Shown here piece by piece: positions 53,501 to 64,000 of a stretch of 64,000 nucleotides of DNA. How positions within the stretch are numbered: the stretch's first letter is position 1; each line of letters opens with the position of its first letter. This DNA comes from Campylorhamphus procurvoides (lineage: Eukaryota; Chordata; Aves; Passeriformes; Dendrocolaptidae). Under the pieces are notes generated by a model that was not told the DNA's origin, searched no databases, and saw only the letters and a program-made list of their open reading frames with translations. A program made the position numbers and the translations under genes. The stretch covers positions 2,127,361-2,191,360 of the forward strand of contig WBMV01003156.1 of assembly GCA_013396655.1 (NCBI GenBank), read 5' to 3'.

Positions 53501-55410
53501 GAAAATAAGCAGCTTAATGATTTATCAGCAAATGGTAGGGAGAGCACCTGCTTCATTTTCAGAAAAAAACACCTGTATTGATGGATTGATAGTTATGCTG
53601 TAGTTCTAAATATTAACAAAGGCTTCCCTTGCAGAGGCTCTTATTCTCCTCTACTTTCTCAGTCTGCAGTTCAGAGGTTTCCTCTCCCCTAAACATGCTG
53701 AGTTACCAGCTATGTCTTGTCTTCTCAGAGACTGAGCCTTGGTCAAGAGTATAGAAGACAGGACCAGACAAACAGGAGCTTTAATTAGGAAAAATTACGC
53801 CACATAGAATAAACTGCAAATAAGCAAATTAAACAGTTACAATTCATCACATTCATAAGCAGTGCTCCACTTTAATGTTTTTATTATTTCTAGGATATGA
53901 GATCACAGCAATTATGTTTTATATTTTTACAAGCTAAGCTACTTTATTGACATTTCATTAATTCCATAATTAGCTGGTTTTCTTTCAAATACATTTGGGA
54001 CTTAGCTCTCTTTTCTTATCAAACTTAAAAACAAAAACTTTTACAGTTGATGCAAAATACCATAATCTTTTTCTAAACAAATCACTGGGAAAAAAAAATA
54101 AACTTACTTCTTGATATTGCAAGTCACAGTAGATCTAAAACATTAGCTTTTCCTTTGGTTTGTTTGGCTTTATTTTAAGAATCTTCCTGCTACTATAAAC
54201 TAAGGGAGTGCTTAGATATCAGCTGCCTTATATACTCCTTTAGTTCAGGTGTCTGAGAGGTGCAAATTATTAGAAAAAAACCTGTATTACTGTATGAAGT
54301 CATTATCTCGAGAACAACTAATAGAGGCCAGGATTGCGTAAAATTATCATATAATGACCCAAAGGAAAGTAAAATAAACAGGCGAAAATGATAAAAAAAA
54401 CCAAATTGAAGTACTGGGCATCTCAATGACAAGAATGAACATTGTTCTAGGGTTTACAAGCAAGTAACTGAGTGCTTGGAACTACCTAAAAGTATGGGGT
54501 GCTATTCATGTTGTCTTCATGAGTATTTTAAGGCACGATATTTTAACTGAGGGAGCAATTTCTATGGAAATATCATCAATAATTTTATAGATGCACTTTC
54601 AACTTTCATTAGGTAGGAAAACAGCCTTTTCTTTCCAGAAAGATGCTGCATAACTACAACTAATTTACAATAATAGGATTTGAGGGGTTATCTGCTTGCG
54701 TGTTTGCTGCTCTGCTCCTATAAAAACTTCAGCTATAAATATCAATTTTCTTAAGGTATCCTTTGCTATATTGAGGTATACTGCTTCAGATAGCATTACA
54801 AGAATACTTTGTTAATCTTACACCATTGCCTAAAGTACTGATTTTGTGTTCAGTTCTGTTGACAGCACAGAGCTGTACAGTATCTCAGCTGTTGCCTATA
54901 AATGGTCTGATTTCCATCTCTCTATGTTGTACTTTATCAATCTAGTGCCAAGATTTCCAAGCTACACTGTTCCACTGCTCAACATTTCTCTTTTTTTGGT
55001 TTCGTGTTCTCACTTTCATTAGAAATATTTTCAAAATTTTTTTTTACTTCCTTGCTTGTGAAGAAGCAAGCTTCTGTTTTCTACTCCTGCTCTCAGCACA
55101 CCCCAAAGCGTTACGATGACCATAGTGGATCTGAAAGATTAGTTTTTTCCTTAGTCATGTGTTCTAGGGTGGGTGTTTTTGCTACATCACCAGGCACAGA
55201 GTAGTGTCTCTCCTGTCGTTTTTAGGTGCAAATAATTTTGAGATGCAATATGTTTAAAAGTGGCTTTCCTTTCGGTTTTGTACTGCAATTATTCCTCCTC
55301 ATTTCTTTCAAAAACATTAAAAACAGTGTTAGCAGCACTAACTTGTTGGGAGCAGAAATGAGTGCTTACATCTTAGTCTATACCACTAGACAGCACTTCT
55401 GGGCCATGAC

Positions 55411-55825
55411 AGGACCATGAAATGTCTGAGTCTAGAGATTGTCCAAGCCAATCTCCTGCTCCAAGCAGGATGCTCAGTGCCACAGGTTTTTGATATCTTC
55501 AAGGATGGAGACTTTAGAAGCCCTCAGGGCAACCTGTGCCAGACTTTGACCACTAGAAAAATTCCCTCTCACTTTTCTATATGATCATTCTGTCACTGGG
55601 CACCACTGCTCAGAGTCTGGCTCTCTTGTTTGTATTCCCTCCCACATCACATGTTTATGCACATAGGTAAGATCACCCTGAGCTTTCACCAGGATGAGCT
55701 ATCCCAGCTCTCTCAGCCTCTTCTCATCTGCTCTGGCTCCTTAATCACATTCCCACAGACTCTGTGACCCCGTGCCACACGCTGGGAGCCCAGCCCTGAC
55801 CACAGCAGCCTTGGCATATCTGCAC
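55411..55825 (-). mobile_element. CR1 LINE, minus strand, diverged
   Basis: On the plus strand the reversed CR1 blocks appear in order: 'ctcctgctccaagcaggatg', 'tcaaggatggagactttaga', 'gggcaacctgtgccagactt', 'ctgtcactgggcaccactgc', 'ctatcccagctctctcagcc' and 'tgggagcccagccctgacca'. Compared with the family, a segment near 55750 is missing. The 3' terminal repeat is decayed. The 68-codon minus open frame at 55745-55951 is not a gene. Confidence 0.88.
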
Positions 55826-56637
55826 CTGACATGAGTTGAGAGGAACCACCACCTCCATCATCTTCCTGACAAGACCTTTTGACACCATCACAATCACCAT
55901 AAAAAAATCATTCCTAAACAGACAAAAAATCTGTTTTTCTCTTCTCCTCATATTCTATTAAATATTTTTAAATATAATACATACAGTCTGGTTGATAGGC
56001 CTCACTATCACTTCTAAGCTGGACAGTTAATTATTATCTTCATTTAGTTCTAGAGTTTCATCATTGTTTAGGATGTAAGTGCAATAGTAACAATAGTTAA
56101 GTCACAAGACTAGAAACGCAGGAGCATAAGCAGACTGGATATTCTGCAATCCAGCAATTTAAACCCAAAGGCAAACAAATAAAAACATTTCCCACAAAAC
56201 ACAATTAATAGAAAATATTATTGATTAATCAATATATTTCAATGATATCCTTTGATTATTTATTTAAATATAAACTCAAGTAAAAATTATACTTCTATAG
56301 AGAAATACTTTTCTTCCAAATACCCTGAAGCAAAACTCTAGCATTCTACATTTTTCACAACAAAAGTGAAATATTCATCAGGTAAATTATGACTGTGACT
56401 AAATGACACTTCTAAAACAATAATTTTGTGTCTGTATATTAAAAGCAACTATTAACCCTGAATTTCCATTTATTCTTGTTAGAACTAAAATCAAATAATT
56501 AAGAATCTGTCTCTCATCTTGCACAAATTAGCAAAATTACACAAGAATGAATATAAATGCAAAAGGGCAAGGAAACAATAGCTTAGAATCCAGCCATTAA
56601 CTCTGATTAAAACTTCTCTGTTTGGCAGTTTATCATC

Positions 56638-56669
56638 CAGGAAGTAACAGGAAGATTAATTACTTCCTG
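56638..56669. promoter_or_regulatory. Candidate ETS-motif inverted repeat with homeodomain core
   Basis: CAGGAAGTAA (56638-56647) and TTACTTCCTG (56660-56669) form a perfect 10-bp inverted repeat. The spacer contains a third CAGGAAG in direct orientation and ends in ATTAA, so that ATTAATTA, a homeodomain-type core, spans the spacer and right arm. CAGGAAGT is a good match to the ETS-family binding consensus. That makes three ETS-like sites in 32 bases. Function is an inference; no gene promoter is visible nearby. Confidence 0.3.
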
Positions 56670-57703
56670 AAAATCATACTGGAGATGCTTTGATATAAAA
56701 TATAAAAATTAACAGAATTATTTTATCTCCAGCAGTATGTATCACTTGAATTAGCATCTATTTTTAAATTCATTCTTGTCACTGCACAGATTTTGTCATT
56801 TTTCACATCTGAAAGAATCCTATTTTTTTTTTTTTGGTGCTTCTGATTCAAACCTGGCCTTTAAAAACACTAGTTTCATTTTGTAGAGCACACACTTTTG
56901 TTTTTAAAAGGCAACCAGAACCCAAATAGCTTGTCCATCCTACTCAGGCATTCAAGCAAGAACTATGACAAGCCAGACAACTGAAGACCAAAACCACAGT
57001 AGAGTATAAAGCTACTTAACTCATTTAGGACCAGATTTTATTACTTTTGCCCACATGTCAATTATCCAATTATCATTAGTGCTTAGATGAGAATTAAAAA
57101 CACTGTTTATAATTGTAATATAATAAATTGCTGTTAAAGATCATGGTTGCTTAACAAATTAAAAATAATTCTACAAACATAGTCTTGTCATCTCCAAAAA
57201 GGTGTTATATCCACATTTAAGGTGTGAAGGAATAAGGTATAGACTAAAGAGTAACCTGACTTTCACATGAGCTCAGAACAGACCACAGGTGTAGCACAGA
57301 TGGGGAGCGTCTTTGCAGATCCATCTCAACACTTGCTATTTTTCTGAAGATTAAAAAGGGGAACCACCACCAGTAAAGGAACAAGCTTGTTTAGATTTGC
57401 TTCTGTCTATACAGTAATTAAACCAGATATTATAGCAATAACAAAAAACACAGGGCATCAAATTCGAGAAATTGTAACTCATCAAGAATGCAAATTGCTT
57501 TTTAGTTTCCTGACCTTAGAGTGTAAGAGGATTATTAACATATCATAATCTCCTGGAATTAGATAGGTTAAATATCCAATTAGAAACACCCTGCACAGCC
57601 AAAGACTATAGAATAAATGTACTGAGTATTCTGTAAGCAGAAAGCTGACTTTTTAAACACAGCAAGAAGAAAAAGATATAAAATTTTGGATTATAAAGCT
57701 ACT

Positions 57704-57721
57704 GGGGAGGGGTGGGGGGAG
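57704..57721 (+). repeat. G-rich run with quadruplex potential
   Basis: GGGGAGGGGTGGGGGGAG in A+T-rich surroundings. The first three G runs are separated by single bases, a layout that favours parallel G-quadruplexes, although the fourth run has to come from the six-G block or be only two tetrads deep. It is about 235 bases upstream of a partial ERVL LTR. Confidence 0.6.
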
Positions 57722-57954
57722 TATACATCTCTTAAGTAAAATTACTTCATGACATGAAATGTCTCCTGGTGAATGTTACACCAGTCTTCAATTACATTGA
57801 AACATACACAGTTTGCACACACACCCCTCTTCATTCTAAAGATGTTTTCAAACAGCCCTGTTTTATATACACCAGGTGTGCATGTCTGAGGGTTAACAGA
57901 GTTTTCCCATACTATGCACCAAAAAGAAAACTGACTAGGATGGGGAGCAGCCCA

Positions 57955-58170
57955 TACAGTGCTGTGCTTCGGATTTGTGACTAAAGCAGCAATGATAACA
58001 CACTAGTGCTGAGCAGGGCAAGCACTCAAACTCTTTCCCTGCCTTTTCTCATCAGCAAGCAGGCTGGGACTGCACAATGAGTGCAAGGGGAGACAGCCAG
58101 GACAGCTGACCCCAACTGACCACAGAGCCATTCCAGAACACATAATGTGAAGAACTGGGCAAGGGGTGTT
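57955..58170 (+). mobile_element. Partial ERVL LTR, plus strand
   Basis: 'tacagtgctgtgcttcggat' , 'gatgataacacactagtgct'-type text, 'gacagccaggacagctgacc' and 'ccaactgaccacagagccat' follow the U3 region of the same avian ERVL LTR family as the copy at 44620-45176. Both the TG start and everything after the promoter region are missing, and it is more diverged. It has no coding capacity; the 61-codon minus frame inside is spurious. Confidence 0.82.
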
Positions 58171-60027
58171 GGTCTGGGAGCTAGCCATTATATTTATTGT
58201 GCTTGCAATTCACTTTGAAGCTAAAATAAATATAAAAATAAGCTTTACAGCATATGAAAATATGCACAGAAATCTTACGAAATTAATTCAGTTTGTGGGT
58301 GAAGACAGACATACTTGCACATATTTTAATATCTACCATAAATAAAAAAATATGCATATATATATCCACCCCCTCACATCCCTAGGGAAGACTGTATCAT
58401 TTATTCTAATGACTGTTACTGGAGAGAAGAAGACTAGTATTTAAATCCCCTCACTCCTAATTTTTTATCTAATATGGAGGCTCTTCCACTTGAGATCTAA
58501 TGACTGTCCTTCAAACTCATCTAGTAAATGAACTTCAGTAAATGATAAAACAAAACATGCATTATACCAAAGGCATAGGCTGACTCTAGAACTCAATGGT
58601 ATACTACTGGGACCCTCAAAGATTTAAAAGCGTAGGATTCAGTGTTAAAAATGTACCTGCTTTGTATTAGTAACAGTCTATTGGAAGCAGGGTGGGACCA
58701 AGGTCATCTGTGTAGCCCAGTAGTCTCAAAGTATCATGTACTTTGCCATGATTCTTTTTGGGTTCATTTTTGTCATATACACCTGTCGCTTCCCATACCA
58801 TATTTAGACTTAAAACTCCATCTTAATATTTGTACAGCACTCAGACCAGTGGTAACCTGGCTTACAAGCAGAGATTCTTTTATTAATGCTGTACAGAGAT
58901 GTATCATAATTGTAAAATCCTATAGATGGAAATGAACTTTAAGGTAGTATCAGTAAGAGTAGAGACATGCCTAGTTACTTAAACAACTGTAATATACCTC
59001 TTAAGTTTTCAAAATTATTCAGTATTATTGAAAAATTATATGTTTGTAAGTAAGTATAAATTTGACCAAGAAATCTATTTAAAATTAAGCAGGTAGACTG
59101 TGAAAGAAAGAACAAAGAGAAGCAACTCTTTCTAAGCCTGTTACTGGGTATACAAAGAAAATAAAAGGTTATGAAACAGATAAACATTGAACATCCAGCT
59201 AGAATATAAATGAAGTCTCCACTTTCCATTTTGTGCAGTGTTCTATTACCCCTCTACATTACTCCACGCACTGCTTATTTGGTGTTTTGCTTGCACTGAT
59301 TCCTGCAAGCCAAAGATACTACAAATAACCTTGATCTTTTTCAGCACAGTCTGTTGTCAGTTATATTACATCTTAAAGGAAATTTAGAATATCACTGTTG
59401 CACATTGCTCACACACACAGAGGTTTTCTTCTGTCTTTGATCAATGAAACAAAATGTATATTTTAAAGAAAGTAAAGCAAATCTTCAACTACAAACGTTT
59501 ATTTTAAAAAAGTCAGTACAATCACTTTCTGAATGCAGTCAATCTACTTGGATGGTAAGTGACCACATGTAAATAGAGCAGTCAGAAGAAAGTATAAAAT
59601 AGGTCCCAAGGCCAATTGCAAACCATATTCAATCATCCAGTCATAAAAATTAGAGCCTGGATTAAATTAATATTGGCTATTGTTCTTCACCGGTGCAAAC
59701 AAGACTGTATCTGTTAAGAAACCATTCCTTCTAGCAGATCTGCCCTAAGCACCAACTCCGGAGCTCCAGGCTGTCAGCAAAGGTTCTGCTCCCACACCCC
59801 CATCCTCACTGAGTCCCAGGCTGGGGCAAGCAGAGAGCTGCGTTTCCTGAGAGAACCACCAGATGAGCAGAGATGCAGCCTCAGAGCCCATACCCTCAAA
59901 GTCCTGCTTTCTGAGGGTAGAAAGTTCTTGACAGGAGTGCAGCAGGAAGAAATAGGAAAAGGACTTGCATTAATAGTTGTAGGTGGGGGGAAGAAATTGT
60001 CCAATTTTTTCCACTTAACATTTTGGT
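58171..60027. other. Sequence without a recognisable gene
   Basis: A TATATATA patch lies near 58348-58368. A G+C-richer patch at about 59750-59905 with 76- and 77-codon minus-strand frames abuts the CR1 that follows but could not be matched to it. A weak CR1-like string occurs near 58911-58950 and is not called. Confidence 0.5.
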
Positions 60028-60376
60028 GAAACAGCTGGAGAAGAGAAGGCTCTGGGGAGACTTTGCAGCAGTCTTCCAGTACCTAAAGGGACCTAGAACA
60101 AAGCTGGAGAGCAATTTTTCATATGACAAGGGGTAAGGGCTTCAAGGTAAAGGAACTTAGAGGTAGATTAGGTATTAGGAATAAATTCTTTAATGTGAAG
60201 GTGGTGAGGCACTGGCACAGATTGTGCATGCCCTAATCCTGGAAGTGTTCAAGGCCAGGTCGGATGGGGCTCTGAGCAACCTGGAATAGTGGAAGGTGTC
60301 CTTGCCTGTGGCACGGGGATTGGAACAAGATCACCATTAAGGTCTCTTCCAATCCAAACCATTCCATGATTCTATG
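60028..60376 (+). mobile_element. CR1 LINE, 3' end, plus strand
   Basis: 'ctggagaagagaaggctctg', 'cagcagtcttccagtaccta', 'aaggtggtgaggcactggca', 'gaagtgttcaaggccaggtc' and 'gctctgagcaacctggaata' are successive CR1 blocks, and the element ends 'ccaaaccattccatgattct'. About 350 bases, 5'-truncated, and one of the better preserved copies in the window. Confidence 0.95.
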
Positions 60377-63300
60377 CAGAAGTAGAAATGGCTGCTCTTA
60401 GAAAATTTGGGTACTTCAAATTTTGCTTTTACTTTAGAACAAGACAAAATGCTGAAATTCAGAAACAGTGAAGTAATTTTCATAGTTTAATTATGCAAAG
60501 TGAATTTTTTTACATGAGCAATTAGTAATATTTTGCTTGCTTTCTAATTCCAACTAATGCAGGGGTTTGGGGATTTTTGTTTGTTTTAGAAAAGAAAAAC
60601 AAAATTCAACACACATGAGGATTAAACAGTATTTCCTTAGAGTGCCATGGTTCCTCATGAGAGCTTTATATCATATTCTTACCTTTGTTCTCCTATGAAC
60701 AAATTATATTTTATATAACGTACCCTGTAGGTAACAGGGAAAAAGCTAATACAATACGAATGAGATAAGATTTCCAGAGCAAAAAGTCCCAACACAACAC
60801 AGCAAGTCTGACACTTCTGGGTTTTTTTTAGTGACATTCTCAAGAGACGCCTAATCTTAACTGTTTCAGTCCAGACACTCAGATGAAGTACACATTATTT
60901 CCCTCTGCAGTACAAGCTACTCTCTGTTCTGAGACTGTTCAGAATATCCATGATCCCCCAACTCAGAAATCTCATATTTCCCAAAGGCAAACAAAAAACC
61001 CCCACAAATACACACAATCAAAGTACAAAAAAATTCTTTTCAAGGCATACATTTTAGAATGCCTACTGGCTGTTGAAGTCATACAGGCAATTAAAATAAC
61101 CTTACAGAAATCTCTTTTCCATGCTACATTTTATGTATCAGACACTTCTTTTTGTTTGCAACAGAGTTACAAGTTTCATACTGGCACCCAGACATCCCAA
61201 AGACTTCTGAGACAACCAAGACTTCTATACTTGTGTCTTCCAGTGTCTTCCACTAGACTGTGGTACTACAATTGGCACTATACAGATTTAAAAGATGAGG
61301 TGAGACACTAACCATGAGTCAGCTTGTTTTACTTTTGAAATGCAGCTAGATGCTTATCTGTATATACTTAAGAAACCAGAAGGCATTGTGGACATATAGA
61401 AAAACCTGTCCAACAACATCTAAATACAACTAATGCACATGGAGAAAGACACATTCTATTTAAGAAAAAGGCTACATAATCCCAAAACTATACTGAATAA
61501 AAGGAAGGGCCCATCAGACTTACCAAGTCACCTATAAATTTACCTGTCATAAACCACATTCTCCAATACACACTCCACATCTCTCAGATGTGGGTGAAAA
61601 CAGTGCTGCAGTTGTCAACTAACATACCCAAAAGAATTAAAATTGCTTCTGCAAATGTAATAATACCTCTTGAACAGATAACATTTTGATACAGATTTTA
61701 AATACGTAGTCACATCATTTAACATGAAAGTATTTAATTTTTACCCAAATCATCTAATGGGTGACCTCATGCCTTATTTGCTCTGTACTACAGAACTGTG
61801 AATTGGGAAAGAATTATCAGCTCCCCTCAAGGGCTGTTTGGAGCGTGCATCACACTAGTATCAGAGTGCTTACCAATTCTAATTATTTTCCACAGGCCTT
61901 CATTGAGAAAAGGATCTATTATTATCACCATTACACAAAAAGGGAGTTAAGACAAATGGTGGATGAGGTCAAAGTATCTGCTAATTTTGGATATCTCATT
62001 TGAGATGGATAAGATGTGATTATTTACTATTGTATACCACTTCATATTCCCAAATCAGAATTCTCCTTAATAAATTTAAGCTTAAAGGGCTCAATGATTG
62101 AGCTAAAGGCCACAAAGATTACTTCTTTCCCAATCCTCTTACCTACGTCATCCAATTCTCACTAGTCAAAATTGCTAAGACTTCTTTGCCCCCAGCTATC
62201 ACTGTTTTCCCTCGTGAGCTACTCTTGCTCTAAGTTTCCAATGTCCCTTCTCCAGCCCATTCCTTTCACACCTTGTCAGTGATGGACTTCTGAATTCCCA
62301 AATCTGTCTTGTCAATCCCTAATGTAATTCTCTTTCCTCTGTCCTACCTTCCTTTCATCAAAACCACCTCCATTCTTTTTCCTCCATTTCCAGTCCATTA
62401 TGAGACACATCTTCCTTCTCCCTGCAGGACTGATCCTAGTCTTTTATCCTTTGCCCCAGTCTCTCTTTAAATGTATGCATTAATCAAAGTTTTCATTTAT
62501 TTTTCATAGATATTAGATGTTATTGTGAAATATGTTAAACATAACAGGCAAGAATTGACAATTGCCATCTTCATTACATTCGAGCACAAGAAAACCAAAT
62601 GACTGTGATGTGGAATATTATGTGCTAAAGAGATCACACAGATATTCACAGAGAACTTAGAGTCTTCATTAGAAAAAATAGTGGCTTGCTTAAAATGCTT
62701 ATGCTTCTCAAAGAATTGAGAGAAAGCCTCTCCATAAAAGCACCATCAATATTCATAACAGGCTTTACAAGCTTTATGGGAAATATATCTAGATGTGCAA
62801 ATAGCCTCATTTGTAAGCATATTGAGGCAATCAGGAGTTATGCATTCTTTACTGGCCAGCAAAGAAGTAATAAAACAAAGATAAGCATACTTTCAAAGTA
62901 AATATTCCCTAAGTACAAACTGTGAGTTACAACAGCAAAATCAACTATTAGAGAAAGTCAAAGACAAAGCTTGCAAAGCTGAAATTTTTTACAAGTACAT
63001 TCAAGTAGAATTGGCCATTAGTCTATTACGTACCTCGGATAACTCTACACCATGACCCTAACAGAAAACAAAGGCACATGGCCTTGAATAAATCCCACAG
63101 TTTGATTACCACCATCATAGTGAAAGCCACAACCATGGCAAACAATTCCTGAAGTTTAAATTCGTCCGCCTTTTCTAGTTCCAGTCATTAGTTACGTACC
63201 ACGCAAGATTCTTACTGTAGTAATGAGAAATTAACTCAAGTTACTCCCCACACCAAGTTGTCTTTTCCAGTATTTCAAGAGCATCACTGAAAATTGCTGA

Positions 63301-64000
63301 AAGTGTTTGTTCCTTCTTATGGACTGACCTAAGAATTCAACCAATTTGCAAACCATAGCCTGTAATTTAGGCTATAGGATCCAAATCACAAAGGATGACA
63401 ACGGACAACGATTGACATTTCATACTCCCTGCTGGCACTTCTGCAGTAGCATAGGTATAACCCCAAACCTCTACAATGCTTCTTTTTCTTTATGAGCACA
63501 AACTACTAATTTATGCTAAATCTACCTTTTATAGTCTATTCCTTCATATGTCAGTATTATTCTGTTTTCTCTAGCCATTACAATAATACAACTGTTATTA
63601 CTAGAAAAACAAAAATCAAATAAAACCAACCTATAGTTTACCAGTATAAAGTAAGTAACAAGAAGTCTTTACCTGACTTTAGAGAATTGCTCAAAACCAT
63701 TTCTGAAGGTTTGACAATGACTTATCAGAATCCTCCCATCTAAGTAGTCCTTATATCAAAATCGGAAAAGCCTGTTCTCGTCTTTCCCTTCATATTCCTA
63801 CACCAAAAGGTAAGCTCACAGCATAGGGTTTTGGGATTAGGTAGTTGATTGAGCACTCAACCTGCCTGTACATGATTACCTCAGATGACCTCCAAAAAAC
63901 AACCCAAACCCCAAAACCCAACAATAAAGGACCAGAAGCACCTGGTGCTGCAGCAATTCTGTCACAGTGGCTTGGCTTGTGTCATTCCACAGATGAGATT
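60377..64000. other. A+T-rich sequence without a recognisable gene
   Basis: The longest open frame in the window is here (142 codons, 60883-61311, plus). It shows no recognised domain, signal peptide or repeat, and its composition is that of surrounding DNA, so I do not call it a gene. A pyrimidine-rich strand-biased block covers about 62110-62465. An A/C-rich tract lies at 63893-63928. No transposon was recognised. Confidence 0.5.
63893..63928. repeat. A/C-rich low-complexity tract
   Basis: CAAAAAACAACCCAAACC followed by CCAAAACCCAACAATAAA. Same type as the tracts at 19268, 21931 and 23637. Confidence 0.7.

Larger units (their letters stand above)
47499..55410. other. Long stretch without a recognisable gene
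   Basis: About 8 kb with no supported gene or classifiable transposon; open frames are 102 codons or shorter. It holds the C13/T10 tract at 48899-48921, an A/T-only low-complexity patch near 51475-51530, a T13 run at 52400-52412, and a bulged hairpin within 9-bp direct repeats at 50469-50514. Confidence 0.55.
55826..57954. other. A+T-rich sequence without a recognisable gene
   Basis: No coding region was recognised. It contains an ETS-motif inverted repeat at 56638-56669, a T13 run at 56823-56835, and a G-rich quadruplex-type motif at 57704-57721. Confidence 0.55.

Noticed and set aside
58911..58950. CR1-like string (ATCCTATAGATGGAAATGAA followed by CTTTAAGGTAG)
   Set aside because: Loosely resembles a reversed CR1 terminus, but the match is too short and too diverged to support a feature.

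Overview
This window is A+T-rich vertebrate non-coding DNA, almost certainly from a bird. The diagnostic evidence is a set of CR1 (chicken repeat 1) LINE fragments that end, in the sense direction, in the avian CR1 signature ATTCTATGATTCTATG. There is also an ERVL-type long terminal repeat of the kind that begins TGTGCTGGTTTTGGCTG and is common in bird genomes. I cannot tell the species or order from the sequence alone.

I found no host protein-coding gene. All ATG-initiated open frames are short (the longest is about 140 codons). None resembles a known protein family apart from a decayed reverse-transcriptase piece inside a CR1 copy, and most overlap other meaningless frames on the opposite strand. 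I saw no tRNA, rRNA, CRISPR array or bacterial-type operon. The window is best read as an intergenic gene desert or the inside of a very large intron; small exons with long introns cannot be excluded by eye.

Layout. 1-11.1 kb is mostly unique A+T-rich DNA, with an unclassified TATA-containing block near 3.17-3.6 kb and a G+C-richer block near 4.84-5.12 kb. 11.15-11.89 kb is a long minus-strand CR1 3' end, and 14.37-14.59 kb is another minus-strand CR1 piece. 16.71-17.52 kb is a plus-strand CR1 with reverse-transcriptase remnants, broken by two adjacent stops, a frameshift and an internal deletion. 17.5-27.4 kb is unique sequence with A/C-rich tracts and a forkhead-like palindrome near 21.67 kb. 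27.46-27.78 kb is a plus-strand CR1 end. 30.58-31.87 kb is a G+C-richer block, part of which looks like a minus-strand LTR. Short CR1 pieces lie near 33.2, 34.4, 43.6, 46.3 and 47.45 kb. 44.62-45.18 kb is a nearly complete solo ERVL LTR with an imperfect 5-bp target duplication. 55.41-55.83 kb (minus) and 60.03-60.38 kb (plus) are further CR1 ends, and 57.95-58.17 kb is a partial ERVL LTR.

The most interesting non-repeat signals are small: two compact hairpins (33.1 and 50.5 kb), an ETS-motif inverted repeat with a homeodomain-like core (56.64 kb), and the forkhead-like palindrome (21.67 kb). They are candidates for conservation testing, not demonstrated regulatory elements. I did not find evidence for a new biological system.
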